Of a DNA stretch of 64,000 nucleotides, positions 1-8,670 are shown one piece after another. The notes beneath the pieces were generated by a model, which saw only the letters and a program-made list of their open reading frames with translations, searched no databases and was not told where the DNA came from. Numbering within the stretch: the stretch's first letter is position 1; each line of letters starts with the position of its first letter. This DNA comes from Vibrio sp. B1FLJ16. GTDB lineage: Bacteria > Pseudomonadota > Gammaproteobacteria > Enterobacterales > Vibrionaceae. The stretch lies in assembly GCF_905175385.1 (NCBI RefSeq), contig NZ_HG992750.1:186001-250000 (forward strand), given 5' to 3'. The position numbers and the translations under genes are program-made.

Positions 1-648
1 TTGTCCTGACCATTTCTGTGGTGTTGCTTCCATTGCAATGTTTGCTGGGGATAGGTTGAACAGTTGTAGTAAGTCTGTTCCTGGGTGGCTCTTGTAACTG
101 GCAAAGCGGTATAACTGTATTGTGGCTCCTGGGCGTTTTACAAACGTCTTAAACTCTATTTTAGCCCCTTGCTCAGCCCGACTGGTATTGCCTATGTCTG
201 CGATGACATAGAATTTTTTGGGGAACAGGAGTTGTTTTAGATTTCTCAAACCGCTGCTTTCGATAAAAGCCAGAAATTGGGACACATTGGTGGGCGAGTC
301 GTTGACTACCAGAGGCTCTACTTTAGCTAGGGTATATGAAGGAAATATACCGACGCTAGAAGCAAAGAGCTGAACTTGTTCTGGATCCAGTTCCCAAACA
401 ATGATACCGCGATTTTCTATTTCGTAAGGGAAAATTGGAGGCACTTCGCCGTTAAGCGTCGCTTGACGAAATGCTGCATCAAGTCTTGCTCCGCCAAACA
501 CATTGTTTCTAATCAGCATCAGTAACTGTTTTTCTTGTGATGAAATACTAAGGGCAGGGTTTGGTTTTGCAAAGGCTTGTGAAACCGTAAATGAAAAGCT
601 CATCAGGCATAAAACTATCGAGCATCGAATTATTGATAAGACGTTCAT
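1..648 (-). CDS. Secreted protein of unknown function (3' end outside window)
   Basis: An open frame of 216 codons runs from an ATG at 648 to the left edge without a stop, so the C-terminus lies outside the window. GGAG stands about 9 bases before the ATG. The first 28 residues form a typical signal peptide (hydrophobic run, then SQAFA-KP), so the product should be exported. The mature part begins PNPALSISSQEKQLLMLIRN and has mixed, soluble composition. I recognise no family. It is divergent from the NUDIX gene at 914. Confidence 0.75.
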   Translation of the reverse strand, partial: MNVLSIIRCSIVLCLMSFSFTVSQAFAKPNPALSISSQEKQLLMLIRNNVFGGARLDAAFRQATLNGEVPPIFPYEIENRGIIVWELDPEQVQLFASSVGIFPSYTLAKVEPLVVNDSPTNVSQFLAFIESSGLRNLKQLLFPKKFYVIADIGNTSRAEQGAKIEFKTFVKRPGATIQLYRFASYKSHPGTDLLQLFNLSPANIAMEATPQKWSGQ

Positions 649-913
649 TTTTCGTACTCCGTTTAATCTATTGGTGTATTGCAGTACGCCTCATTCCTGT
701 CTAACACACCAGAAGAGGGTGTTTAACACAAAGTATAGTTAACCTGAGTTTGGAATAATGAAAGTCAGTCTGCGCAATGGCATTTGCTATCAAACCATCC
801 TAAAATTACGACACAGGAACGCAATTTTGGGTAAGTGTATGAAAGATTGAGATATTTGGAGTTTTTTGCTGAGCTGAAATGTTAGAGAATACTAGGATGA
901 CTAAAGGGGAAAT
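649..913. other. Divergent intergenic region
   Basis: This holds the promoters for the leftward secreted-protein gene and the rightward NUDIX gene. I see no strong palindrome or repeat. The NUDIX gene has AAAGGGGAAAT directly before its ATG. Confidence 0.5.
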
Positions 914-1453
914 ATGCAGGATATCAAGCAACTAGATAGTAAAGTGGTCTACCAAAATAAATGGATGACCGTTCGTGAAGACAAAATATTACGTCGGAGC
1001 GGAGCCGAAGGAATCTATGGTGTGGTGGATAAACCGGATTGTGCGGTAATTATTGCTATCGATAACGGCATGATTCATCTGGTTCAGCAATATCGCTATA
1101 CCATAGGTCAGCGTTGCTGGGAGCTTCCACAAGGTGCTTGGGAATCAAACCCTGATAGCGATCCTTTAGAGCTGGCAACAGGCGAGTTACGTGAAGAAAC
1201 TGGCATGCTAGCTGCTTCTATGGAGTATGTTGGTCCGCAGTTTATCGCTTATGGATTTTTAAATCAGACATGCCATGTTTACTTCGCTAGCAATCTTACT
1301 GAAGTCGGGAATCAGCTCGACAGTGAAGAAGAGGATTTGATCACCCAAGCTTTCAAAGTTGATGAGTTCGAGCAGATGCTGATAAATGGCACAATCAAAG
1401 ACAGTGTCACTATTGCTGCATATGGATTAGCGAAGCTGAAAGGTTTGGTTTAA
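914..1453 (+). CDS. NUDIX hydrolase (ADP-ribose pyrophosphatase-like)
   Basis: This 179-residue protein has a Nudix box at about residues 74-98, with the core ELREETGM that supplies the metal-binding glutamates. The usual Arg of the RE pair is Gly here (TGELREETG), and the loop after the first Gly is two residues longer than the textbook motif. A QQYRY segment and an E-L-P-Q-G approach to the box are typical of ADP-ribose/NDP-sugar hydrolases. Substrate cannot be read from sequence. A strong hairpin follows (1470-1498). A 47-base stretch of its 3' end (1358-1404) recurs in degraded form at 3235-3281, beyond the next two genes. Confidence 0.85.
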   Translation: MQDIKQLDSKVVYQNKWMTVREDKILRRSGAEGIYGVVDKPDCAVIIAIDNGMIHLVQQYRYTIGQRCWELPQGAWESNPDSDPLELATGELREETGMLAASMEYVGPQFIAYGFLNQTCHVYFASNLTEVGNQLDSEEEDLITQAFKVDEFEQMLINGTIKDSVTIAAYGLAKLKGLV

Positions 1454-1469
1454 CGATTACTTCCTGCTG

Positions 1470-1498
1470 TTACACAGCGGCTATTCTCCGCTGTGTAA
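1470..1498 (+). terminator. Hairpin after NUDIX gene
   Basis: A perfect 11-bp stem (TTACACAGCGG / CCGCTGTGTAA) with a 7-base loop lies 17 bases past the NUDIX stop. No T-tract follows, so it may be a weak terminator or a transcript-end stabiliser. Confidence 0.5.
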
Positions 1499-1546
1499 AG
1501 TGTAACTGTTTGTCTAAGATTGCTGGGGCTAGTATTAGTCACATTA

Positions 1547-1939
1547 TCAGGTGTTAAGATAATCCATTAACATCAAAATGCCTGTAACAGAGAAGACAAT
1601 CGCTAACATGGATGAATTTATGATAATTATTCCAAGTAATAATTGGGATAGATGACGATACCATCTCGGAACTTCGCTTGAGATATCAGGTAACTTGCGT
1701 TTTTTTCCTGAGCTAGGTTGAACAATGAGACGAACAAACATCAATGTCCTGAAAAAAGCATAGGGCCAACCTGTAAATAGTGCTAGTTCAAAAGTATTAA
1801 AGTAAGGTGCTTTAAAGTAGCGATTCACGACGTTCTTTGGTATTAAAACATGCATTATCCCTATAAATACGGTTTGGAAAATTATTACTAAAAGTCCTGA
1901 AAATAATAGATAGCCAAGAATGTTCCAAATCAATTGCAT
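1547..1939 (-). CDS. Small membrane protein, candidate partner/immunity protein of the LysM protein
   Basis: This 130-residue protein has three evident hydrophobic segments (about 8-32, 48-70 and 97-125) and basic loops (SSGKKRK near 78). The ATG at 1939 overlaps the last 10 bases of the upstream LysM gene, so the two are probably translationally coupled. Base composition is AT-rich like its partner and unlike the flanking genes. I recognise no named family. Coupling to a larger protein with a peptidoglycan-binding head and a hydrophobic tail suggests an immunity or accessory role, but that is inference. Confidence 0.65.
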   Translation of the reverse strand: MQLIWNILGYLLFSGLLVIIFQTVFIGIMHVLIPKNVVNRYFKAPYFNTFELALFTGWPYAFFRTLMFVRLIVQPSSGKKRKLPDISSEVPRWYRHLSQLLLGIIIINSSMLAIVFSVTGILMLMDYLNT

Positions 1940-2997
1940 ATTGTATCCAAGTTTGTATTTGATACAAAATTTGGTTGTGAACCAAAGTTATTATATAGAA
2001 GTACAGCTCCTTTACCGCTTGCATAGCCTAAAGCTGTCGTACCGGTTGCTAATACAAGTGCGGTTCCCCAACCAATTGGATTAGAAACTAAAAATATGCC
2101 GATTAGTGCGCCTGACCCCATACCTACGAGAGTGCTCGTAATGGATTCAACAAAAATTTCATTTTTTTCATGTTGATCTTGTGTGTTGGCGATTTGAAGG
2201 CATGACGCGGTCAAACCGACGCCAACTAATACGTGTCCACCAACTTTCGATGCATGAGCTATTTTATTTAGTTTTTCAGCGTGCTTGGCGATATGAGCAT
2301 TGGCAGGTAACCCTCCTTTTCGAGCTATACGAATAGATTGATGAGTTGTTTTATTGCCAAATAATAGCTTTTCCATTGGACCAATATTTTTCTTAAGTAG
2401 ATCTAGATATTTTTTACGTCGTCCATCATATTGCCCTTTGCTAATATTGCCATTTTTATAACTGGCGTAAAGGTCATTTATATCTTCAATAAGCTTTATG
2501 TTCCCTTTACTCATTAAGTTTCCAGTTGCTCCCACTAAGGTTCCTCCGGGAATAGTAATCATATTGGCATTGTTCTCTAACCAAGCTAATGCCCAGAACA
2601 TGTCTGCATGTTGTGGTGCAACTTGAGTTGAAATCGATTTTGGCGGCTGGTTGTGATTGAGAATTTTGGGAGGTAATACTTGATATTTATTAGCCACAGA
2701 GCTGCTAGGCTTAGGTGCTGGGTAAGTGGTTGATCTTGCTATGCTTTTAGGAGGTGATGTGTTTCTATTTGATTTACTTTGCTGTGAAGTTGACTTTGTT
2801 GAGCTTGGCAGACTGGTAAGCCAAATAATGTCACCAGCCTTGATTCTGTTAGGGTCTGAGATATGTTTATTCAGTGTCATTATGTGAGTAAGTATCATCT
2901 GATAATCCTTACTCCCATATGGAGCTCCATACATATTTAATATAATTGATGATAAGTTATCGTGAGTTTTTATTTTGTATTCAAGTAGCCCAGACAA
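1930..2997 (-). CDS. LysM-domain protein with hydrophobic glycine-rich C-terminus (candidate envelope toxin/effector)
   Basis: About 355 residues. Residues 6-55 resemble a LysM peptidoglycan-binding module (YKIKTHDNLSSI ... NRIKAGDIIWLTS). A Ser/Pro/Lys-rich linker (about 56-130) and a soluble middle region rich in Lys and His follow. The C-terminal part has two hydrophobic Gly/Ala-rich stretches (GSGALIGIFLVSNPIGWG and ALVLATGTTALGYASG). There is no signal peptide. I place the start at a TTG at 2997 because GGAG lies 9 bases upstream with good spacing. The frame stays open to another TTG at 3015, which lacks a ribosome site. The AT-rich composition suggests acquisition. LysM plus a membrane-active tail plus a coupled membrane protein fits a secreted antibacterial effector, but no secretion genes are nearby. 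Confidence 0.7.
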   Translation of the reverse strand: MSGLLEYKIKTHDNLSSIILNMYGAPYGSKDYQMILTHIMTLNKHISDPNRIKAGDIIWLTSLPSSTKSTSQQSKSNRNTSPPKSIARSTTYPAPKPSSSVANKYQVLPPKILNHNQPPKSISTQVAPQHADMFWALAWLENNANMITIPGGTLVGATGNLMSKGNIKLIEDINDLYASYKNGNISKGQYDGRRKKYLDLLKKNIGPMEKLLFGNKTTHQSIRIARKGGLPANAHIAKHAEKLNKIAHASKVGGHVLVGVGLTASCLQIANTQDQHEKNEIFVESITSTLVGMGSGALIGIFLVSNPIGWGTALVLATGTTALGYASGKGAVLLYNNFGSQPNFVSNTNLDTICN

Positions 2998-3234
2998 GGA
3001 ATTTCTCCATAACAATAGTTAACAATTGAGAGAGATTATCAAAGTTAAAAAAACTTAGTTGTTTGATATTTTATATTTGGGCCCATATATCAAAAATATT
3101 AAACTCAATGAAATACTGATATTGATGTTATTAAATGCAGTTGGATTATATCATATTATTGTGTGATTGCTCCGGCTGATGTCTGTCGGAGTATTAGATA
3201 GTAAGAAAGAGGGTTTCATCATGCAGGCATTCCT

Positions 3235-3281
3235 GTGGATGAGTTCGAAAAAATGCCTATTTATGGCACAATCAAAGACAG
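3235..3281 (+). pseudogene. Decayed duplicate of NUDIX 3' end
   Basis: Forty-seven bases match 1358-1404 of the intact NUDIX gene with 8 differences by my count, including a run of 19 identical bases (ATGGCACAATCAAAGACAG). In the same frame it reads VDEFEKMPIYGTIKDS against VDEFEQMLINGTIKDS. No other part of the gene is recognisable here. It sits exactly on the far side of the LysM cassette, as expected if the cassette arrived by recombination at the NUDIX 3' end. Confidence 0.75.
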
Positions 3282-3298
3282 CGGCATGGAGCCGCTGT
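3278..3298. terminator. Hairpin at relic end
   Basis: A perfect 8-bp stem ACAGCGGC/GCCGCTGT with a 5-base loop, followed by TTTAAATT on the + strand. It may be the old terminator of the NUDIX copy, or now serve the leftward gene that stops at 3317. Confidence 0.5.
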
Positions 3299-3316
3299 TT
3301 AAATTAGAGGTATCGA

Positions 3317-3751
3317 CTAGTCGTCGACTTTCTTACCTAAGATCTCCACATGTGCTTTTTTGGTCACGCCTGTGACTTGCAACGCTGTATTACCTACCGA
3401 TTCATAATGCAGTTTGATCTTATCCAGTTTCGCTTCATCTTTTGTCGGTAAACTCAGGTTGCGGGAAGACATGCCATTGGTCAGCACACCTAAACTGTCG
3501 AAGCTCTTCTCCTGACCGTCTTTCATGATTACGGTAATGCTTTTCAGATTCACCGTGCCCTGAGTGCATTTGATTTTGATGTGGCTGAAGCGAGTATTCG
3601 CAAATGGTGTCAGAGGGTTTACCGTGTCTGTTTCAGATTTAAAGCTCACGATTTTTTCAGCAATTTTGTCCCAGTCACTGTCGCTGGCGAAGGAATGAAA
3701 AGAGGTAAAGGCAACGAGTAGGGAGAGTATGACGGCTTTGAACAGTTTCAT
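3317..3751 (-). CDS. Periplasmic DUF2541-like protein
   Basis: 144 residues with a clear signal peptide (MKLFKAVILSLLVAFTSFHS, cleavage near FAS-DS). The mature part is a predicted beta-rich domain with a single Cys (KIKCTQGTVNLKSITV) and a second half on response to charged/hydrophobic alternation. Size, export and the pattern around 'SHIKIKCTQG' suggest the DUF2541 (YaaI-like) family, whose function is unknown. The ATG at 3751 has GAGGAAA upstream. The family call is by resemblance only. Confidence 0.65.
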   Translation of the reverse strand: MKLFKAVILSLLVAFTSFHSFASDSDWDKIAEKIVSFKSETDTVNPLTPFANTRFSHIKIKCTQGTVNLKSITVIMKDGQEKSFDSLGVLTNGMSSRNLSLPTKDEAKLDKIKLHYESVGNTALQVTGVTKKAHVEILGKKVDD

Positions 3752-4067
3752 GTATTTTCCTCGCGGTGATTTTAGACAGGTTTATCAATTAGAGCTATTT
3801 TGTTCCTGATTGAGTAAGGGCTCGTTTGCTCTCTGAAATTGAACACAGCCATTTTGATACTCCATGGCTGCTGTTTAGTCTTAATTGTGTCAATCCTTAG
3901 CTAAGTTTAGTACAGAATAAGCATCTAACTTGCTAATTTAGGTAGGGTATTTTGCTGATGACTTCCGCCATCTTGACGTTACTTTACTTATCTTTACGCC
4001 TTGTTGCCTGTACCTGCAAATCAAATCCCAGTATAAAATAACCACGATCACTTACTTCACATCTTTT
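3752..4067. other. Divergent intergenic region before macA
   Basis: 316 bases between the DUF2541-like gene and the efflux operon. It should hold both promoters. I see no convincing operator palindrome. Confidence 0.45.
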
Positions 4068-5240
4068 ATGAAACTCAAGAAAAAATGGCTCGTACTTTGT
4101 GGCGTTATTCTCGCTGGTGCGGCTGGAGCGTATTTTTTCCAACCTCCGGAAAAGCCCTCATCGTACGCCACTGAAACGGTACGTAAAGGAAACATCGAAA
4201 AAGCAGTGTTAGCTAATGGCATGTTGCAGGCCTCTAAGCTGGTTAATGTTGGTGCACAGGTTTCCGGACAAATACAAAGCCTAGCCGTCAGCCTTGGTGA
4301 CGAAATAAAACAGGGTGATCTTATTGCTCAGATCGACAGTCTGACTCAACAGAATAGCCTAAAAGAAGCACAAGCATCACTGAATAGTCTCAATGCTCAG
4401 TACAAAGCCAAACAGGCGCAAATCAAGCAGGCGAACTCCGAATATGTGCGCCAAAAAGGTATGTTAGCGGCGAAAGCAAGCTCAAGATCGGATTTTGAAA
4501 ATGCAGAAGCGTCACTGGCAATCTATAAAGCAGAATTAGCCCAGCTTGACGCAGAGATCGAAAAAGCCAAGATCAATGTCGACAGTGCTAACGTCGACCT
4601 CGGCTATACGACTATCAATGCTCCCATGGACGGTACAGTGGTTTACACGTCTGTAGAAGAAGGTCAGACCGTCAACGCTAACCAGACTACTCCAACCATT
4701 ATTGAGCTGGCTAAGTTAGATACCATGACGGTAAAGGCTGAGATTTCTGAAGCTGACGTTATTTTTGTTCATCGTGGTCAAACGGCGGTGTTTACAATTC
4801 TGGGGCAGCCCAATAAACAGTATCAAGGTACGCTGCGTGCAATTGAGCCGGGTCCGACCATTATGGATGGCGATGACAGCGATTTGACCATCTCTGACAG
4901 TGATGCGATCTACTACAACGCCGTGTTTGATGTGGTTAACCCGGAAGGCATTTTACGCATTGGTATGACGGCTCAGGTCTCGATAGTTCTGGAAGAATCT
5001 CAGGATACACTCCTCATTCCGGCGCAAGTTCTGCAGAGAGCTGGTGGCAAAAATGCTTATACGGTTCCGGTTCTGGAAAACGGTCAGGTAGTGCAAAAGC
5101 CGGTTGAGGTTGGTATTAACAACAAAGTGAATGTTGAAATTCTATCAGGGCTGAAAGAAGGCGATCAGGTTGTATTAGGTTCGGCTATGGCTGGTGATTC
5201 GTCAAGTAACAGACGTCCTGGTCCTCCGATGGGGTTATAA
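4068..5240 (+). CDS. macA: MacA-type periplasmic adaptor of an ABC efflux pump
   Basis: 390 residues. An N-terminal membrane anchor (about 7-23) is followed by a split lipoyl/biotinyl half ([20 protein letters not shown]), a long coiled-coil hairpin (about 95-175, rich in Lys/Gln/Ala), the second lipoyl half ([20 protein letters not shown]) and beta-barrel and membrane-proximal domains ending in a Pro-rich tail (RRPGPPMGL). MacA links the inner-membrane ABC protein MacB to a TolC-like channel and stimulates its ATPase. The stop at 5240 is one base from the macB start. True substrates (macrolides, peptides, haem precursors or lipopeptides in relatives) are not deducible. Confidence 0.9.
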   Translation: MKLKKKWLVLCGVILAGAAGAYFFQPPEKPSSYATETVRKGNIEKAVLANGMLQASKLVNVGAQVSGQIQSLAVSLGDEIKQGDLIAQIDSLTQQNSLKEAQASLNSLNAQYKAKQAQIKQANSEYVRQKGMLAAKASSRSDFENAEASLAIYKAELAQLDAEIEKAKINVDSANVDLGYTTINAPMDGTVVYTSVEEGQTVNANQTTPTIIELAKLDTMTVKAEISEADVIFVHRGQTAVFTILGQPNKQYQGTLRAIEPGPTIMDGDDSDLTISDSDAIYYNAVFDVVNPEGILRIGMTAQVSIVLEESQDTLLIPAQVLQRAGGKNAYTVPVLENGQVVQKPVEVGINNKVNVEILSGLKEGDQVVLGSAMAGDSSSNRRPGPPMGL

Positions 5241-5241
5241 G

Positions 5242-7191
5242 ATGAGTCAGGTTCTATTAAAAGTAGAGGACTTAACCCGAAGCTTTGTCTCCGGTGATGA
5301 GTCACTTACGGTACTTAATCATATCAACTTAGAGATTAAGCGCGGTGAGATGGTCGCTATCGTTGGTGCCTCTGGTTCTGGTAAGTCGACACTGATGAAT
5401 GTCTTAGGCTGTCTGGATCAACCTACAAGCGGTCGCTATTTCATTAATGGTCAGGATGTCTCAACCCTTGAGTCTGATGAGCTGGCACAGCTAAGACGTG
5501 AGTACTTCGGTTTTATCTTTCAGCGCTACCATTTGCTGAGTGATTTAACGGCAGTAGGTAACGTAGAGGTTCCTGCTGTGTATGCTGGTGTTTCTTATCG
5601 CCAGCGTGAAGAGCGTGCTGAAGCGCTGTTGACACGGTTAGGACTTGGCGAGCGCCTGACTCACAAGCCGAGTCAGCTAAGTGGTGGTCAGCAGCAGCGT
5701 GTCAGTGTTGCGCGTGCTTTGATGAATGGCGGAGAGGTGATTCTGGCGGATGAACCTACCGGTGCACTGGACAGCCACAGCGGCGAAGAAATGATGGCAC
5801 TGCTCAGGGAGCTACACCAGCTTGGTCATACCATCATCTTAGTGACTCATGATATGAACGTCGCGAATTTTGCTGACCGGATTATCGAAATCAAAGACGG
5901 CGAAATCATCGCTGATAAACATAACGCCAGTGAAGCTAAAAAGGATCAGGCAGAGTTAAACAAACAACCACAGCAAGACGCCAGTAAATGGTGGAAGTGG
6001 GACAGTTTCGTCGATGCGTTAAAAATGGCGCTGCTGGCTATGTCTAGTCATCGAATGCGTACGTTTCTGACCATGCTCGGGATTATTATTGGTATTGCAT
6101 CGGTGGTATCAGTGGTGGCCCTTGGTAACGGAACTCAGCAGCAAATCTTATCGAATATTGCCTCGATGGGGACTAATACCATTGATATCAGGCCCGGCAG
6201 CGGCTTTGGCGACAGGCGATCCGGAAGAGTCCGGACTTTAACTGCAGCCGATGCAGAGTCATTAAAGAGCTTGCCGTTCATTGACAGTGTCACGCCTTCA
6301 ATATCGAACAGCTTGACGGTGAGGTATGCCAATCAGGATGCATCAGCATCAATTGAAGGCGTGGGTGAAGATTACTTCCGGGTACGGGGCTATGAGATCG
6401 CACAGGGTCAGTTTTGGGATGCAGACAGCGTTGCTTCGCTGGCACAGGAAGCCGTGATTGATGACAACACCAGAAAAGAGATGTTCGCTGATCGAAGCCC
6501 GATTGGCGAAGTGATTTTTCTTGGCTCACTGCCGGTGCGAATTGTTGGTGTTACGCAGAAGAAAGACGATGCTTTTGGCAACAGTGAAGCACTGAAAATC
6601 TGGGTGCCGTACACTACTATGTCCGGTCGGATGATGGGGCAGAGACACCTGAATGGCATCACCGTACGAATTGATGAGAAAGCCCCAAGTAGTGCTGCTG
6701 AGCAAAGCATTATCAGCTTGCTAAAAATGCGTCATGGCACGCAGGATTTCTTTACCATCAATACTGATACGATTCGTCAAAATATCGAGAAAACGACGGC
6801 AACCATGACCTTGCTTATCTCTGCAATTGCGGTCATTTCACTGATCGTTGGTGGTATCGGGGTAATGAATATCATGTTGGTGTCAGTGACCGAACGTACT
6901 AAAGAGATTGGTGTAAGAATGGCGGTTGGCGCAAGACAGGCTGATATCCTCAGGCAGTTCTTGATAGAAGCGGTATTGGTTTGTCTGTGTGGTGGTATCA
7001 CCGGGATTGGTCTGGCGTTTTTGATTGGCTTTGCGTTTAGTTCGTCAGGCAGCAGTTTCCAGATGATCTACTCGATGAACTCAATCATCTGGGCATTCAT
7101 CTGCTCAACTCTAATTGGTATTGCGTTTGGCTTTTTACCGGCACGCAACGCTGCAAAACTAGACCCGATTGAAGCATTAGCGAGAGACTAA
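5242..7191 (+). CDS. macB: MacB-type ABC transporter (ATPase fused to FtsX-like permease)
   Basis: 649 residues. The N-terminal ATPase has Walker [10 protein letters not shown] (residues 42-50), the signature [15 protein letters not shown] and Walker [14 protein letters not shown] linker leads to TM1 (about 270-295), a large periplasmic MacB domain (about 300-500) and three C-terminal TM helices of the FtsX type ([20 protein letters not shown]). I start at ATG 5242, where the homologous [15 protein letters not shown] begins and GGGG lies about 7 bases upstream. The frame is open further 5' inside macA but has no support there. It is the central gene of a three-gene operon with almost no spacing. 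Confidence 0.93.
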   Translation: MSQVLLKVEDLTRSFVSGDESLTVLNHINLEIKRGEMVAIVGASGSGKSTLMNVLGCLDQPTSGRYFINGQDVSTLESDELAQLRREYFGFIFQRYHLLSDLTAVGNVEVPAVYAGVSYRQREERAEALLTRLGLGERLTHKPSQLSGGQQQRVSVARALMNGGEVILADEPTGALDSHSGEEMMALLRELHQLGHTIILVTHDMNVANFADRIIEIKDGEIIADKHNASEAKKDQAELNKQPQQDASKWWKWDSFVDALKMALLAMSSHRMRTFLTMLGIIIGIASVVSVVALGNGTQQQILSNIASMGTNTIDIRPGSGFGDRRSGRVRTLTAADAESLKSLPFIDSVTPSISNSLTVRYANQDASASIEGVGEDYFRVRGYEIAQGQFWDADSVASLAQEAVIDDNTRKEMFADRSPIGEVIFLGSLPVRIVGVTQKKDDAFGNSEALKIWVPYTTMSGRMMGQRHLNGITVRIDEKAPSSAAEQSIISLLKMRHGTQDFFTINTDTIRQNIEKTTATMTLLISAIAVISLIVGGIGVMNIMLVSVTERTKEIGVRMAVGARQADILRQFLIEAVLVCLCGGITGIGLAFLIGFAFSSSGSSFQMIYSMNSIIWAFICSTLIGIAFGFLPARNAAKLDPIEALARD

Positions 7192-7192
7192 C

Positions 7193-8584
7193 ATGACCAA
7201 GACAACCCAATTCAAAACTCGCTTTGTTGCCGTGGCGTTAGGCGTTGCCTTGCTGTCTGGTTGTAGCACGATGCGCACTGAATATCAGGCTCCGGAAGTT
7301 AATGTGCCGAATAACTGGCAGCAGGTTCATATAGCTGGTGATGTCAACATTGACCCGTGGTGGCTGGCGTTTAATGATCCCAGCCTGACCAGTTACATCA
7401 ACAAGGTACTGCAAGAAAACAACGATCTGGAAGTCGCGACGCTGACGCTTAAAAAAGCGCGTTTTCAGCTAGGCTTAGCGAAAGACGATCTGTTCCCTAC
7501 CTTCAGTTCGTCCACTTCTGCACAAGTGAACAAATGGCTGGATAGCGGCGAATCAAGCGACAGTTACAGCACAAATTTATCGGTCGGTTATGAGTTAGAT
7601 TTGTGGGGTAAAGTTTCTGCAGATATTGATCAGGCAAAATGGGCAGCAATGGCGAGCAAAGAAGATCGCGAAGCCACCGCGCAAAGCTTAGTCGCGACCA
7701 CCGCTTCGTTGTACTGGCAAATTGGTTACCTTAAGCAGCGCTTGCACCTTGGTCTAAACAACATTAACGATGCTCAGCAAACGCTGAATCTCATTCAGAA
7801 GCAGTATGAGCTGGGTGCGGTAGATCAGCTTGATGTACTGGAGGCGAAGAGTTCACTGGCGAGCCTGCAAGCGCAGCAGAGTGAGTTTGAACAGAGTTTG
7901 CTAGAAGCGAATAACGCCTTTGCGATCCTGTTCAATCAGCCGCCTCAGAATATGAGTGAAAATATTCGCATGCTGCCTGATGGAAGCATTCCGTCACTGA
8001 ATGTTGGTGTGCCTGCTGATCTGTTGATTCGTCGACCGGATGTCAAAGCTGCAATTTATGATGTGAAGTCAGCGTTGGCAAACAAAGATGCCGCCGATCT
8101 GGATTATTTACCTGAGCTGACGTTAACCGGAGCGTTAGGTGGATCTTCAGAGGCGTTAAAAGATTTGTTATCTAACCCGCTTGGCACGTTAGGCGCAGAT
8201 ATCACGCTGCCGTTTTTGCAGTGGAACGAAATGCAAAACAACAAGGCGATAGCCAGTGTCGAGTATCAGACCGCGATTGCTAACTACCGTCAGGTGCTGT
8301 ATACCGCATTCCAGGATGTTGAAAACGCACTGTCAGCGCGTGAAAAGCTGATGTATCAGTCTGCGCGTTTGCAGGAGCAATATGATGCAACTAGTGCAGC
8401 AGAGAAGATCTATGCAGCGCGATATCAGTATGGTTCAACGTCGATAATGGATTACTTAGATGCACAGGAAAATACCAGAAACGCCGAAGCCTCTTTGCTT
8501 GAGAATCGATACAACCAGTTCATTACTCAGGTGACCTTGTATCAGTCGCTAGGTGGTACAGACATCGCGCCAGAAGAAATCTAG
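7193..8584 (+). CDS. TolC/NodT-type outer membrane efflux lipoprotein
   Basis: 463 residues with a lipoprotein signal peptide (lipobox LLSGC, Cys24), then two outer-membrane efflux repeats with long helices (for example LTLKKARFQLGLAKDDLFP and LNLIQKQYELGAVDQLDVLEA). The motif VPADLLIRRPDVKAA is characteristic of the NodT family. It supplies the outer membrane channel for the MacAB-like pump encoded immediately upstream (one base between genes). With all three parts in one operon the pump does not need the housekeeping TolC. A strong hairpin terminator follows. Confidence 0.92.
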   Translation: MTKTTQFKTRFVAVALGVALLSGCSTMRTEYQAPEVNVPNNWQQVHIAGDVNIDPWWLAFNDPSLTSYINKVLQENNDLEVATLTLKKARFQLGLAKDDLFPTFSSSTSAQVNKWLDSGESSDSYSTNLSVGYELDLWGKVSADIDQAKWAAMASKEDREATAQSLVATTASLYWQIGYLKQRLHLGLNNINDAQQTLNLIQKQYELGAVDQLDVLEAKSSLASLQAQQSEFEQSLLEANNAFAILFNQPPQNMSENIRMLPDGSIPSLNVGVPADLLIRRPDVKAAIYDVKSALANKDAADLDYLPELTLTGALGGSSEALKDLLSNPLGTLGADITLPFLQWNEMQNNKAIASVEYQTAIANYRQVLYTAFQDVENALSAREKLMYQSARLQEQYDATSAAEKIYAARYQYGSTSIMDYLDAQENTRNAEASLLENRYNQFITQVTLYQSLGGTDIAPEEI

Positions 8585-8616
8585 ATTGTTGGATCAGGTT
8601 TAAATCTGTAAAAAGT

Positions 8617-8652
8617 AAAACGCCCCGCACGATAAAGTGTGGGGCGTTTTTT
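8617..8652. terminator. Bidirectional terminator
   Basis: Stem AAAACGCCCC-GCAC / GTGT-GGGGCGTTTT with T-runs on both strands. It lies between the convergent efflux operon and phnX and can end both transcripts. Confidence 0.9.
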
Positions 8653-8670
8653 CTATCCAAAATATCTTTT

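Larger units (their letters stand above)
2998..3316. other. AT-rich spacer with a NUDIX 3'-end relic
   Basis: About 320 bases without an intact gene. The first half is very AT-rich and probably carries the LysM promoter. A CTCCG/CGGAG inverted repeat lies near 3168-3191. The relic of the NUDIX 3' end and its hairpin are listed separately. Confidence 0.5.

Noticed and set aside
5194..5241. Upstream extension of the macB frame inside macA
   Set aside because: The homologous N-terminus begins at ATG 5242, which has its own ribosome site. The extra residues are the macA tail read in another frame.
6135..7001. Several open frames on the minus strand within macB
   Set aside because: They lie wholly inside macB, have no ribosome sites and encode nothing recognisable.
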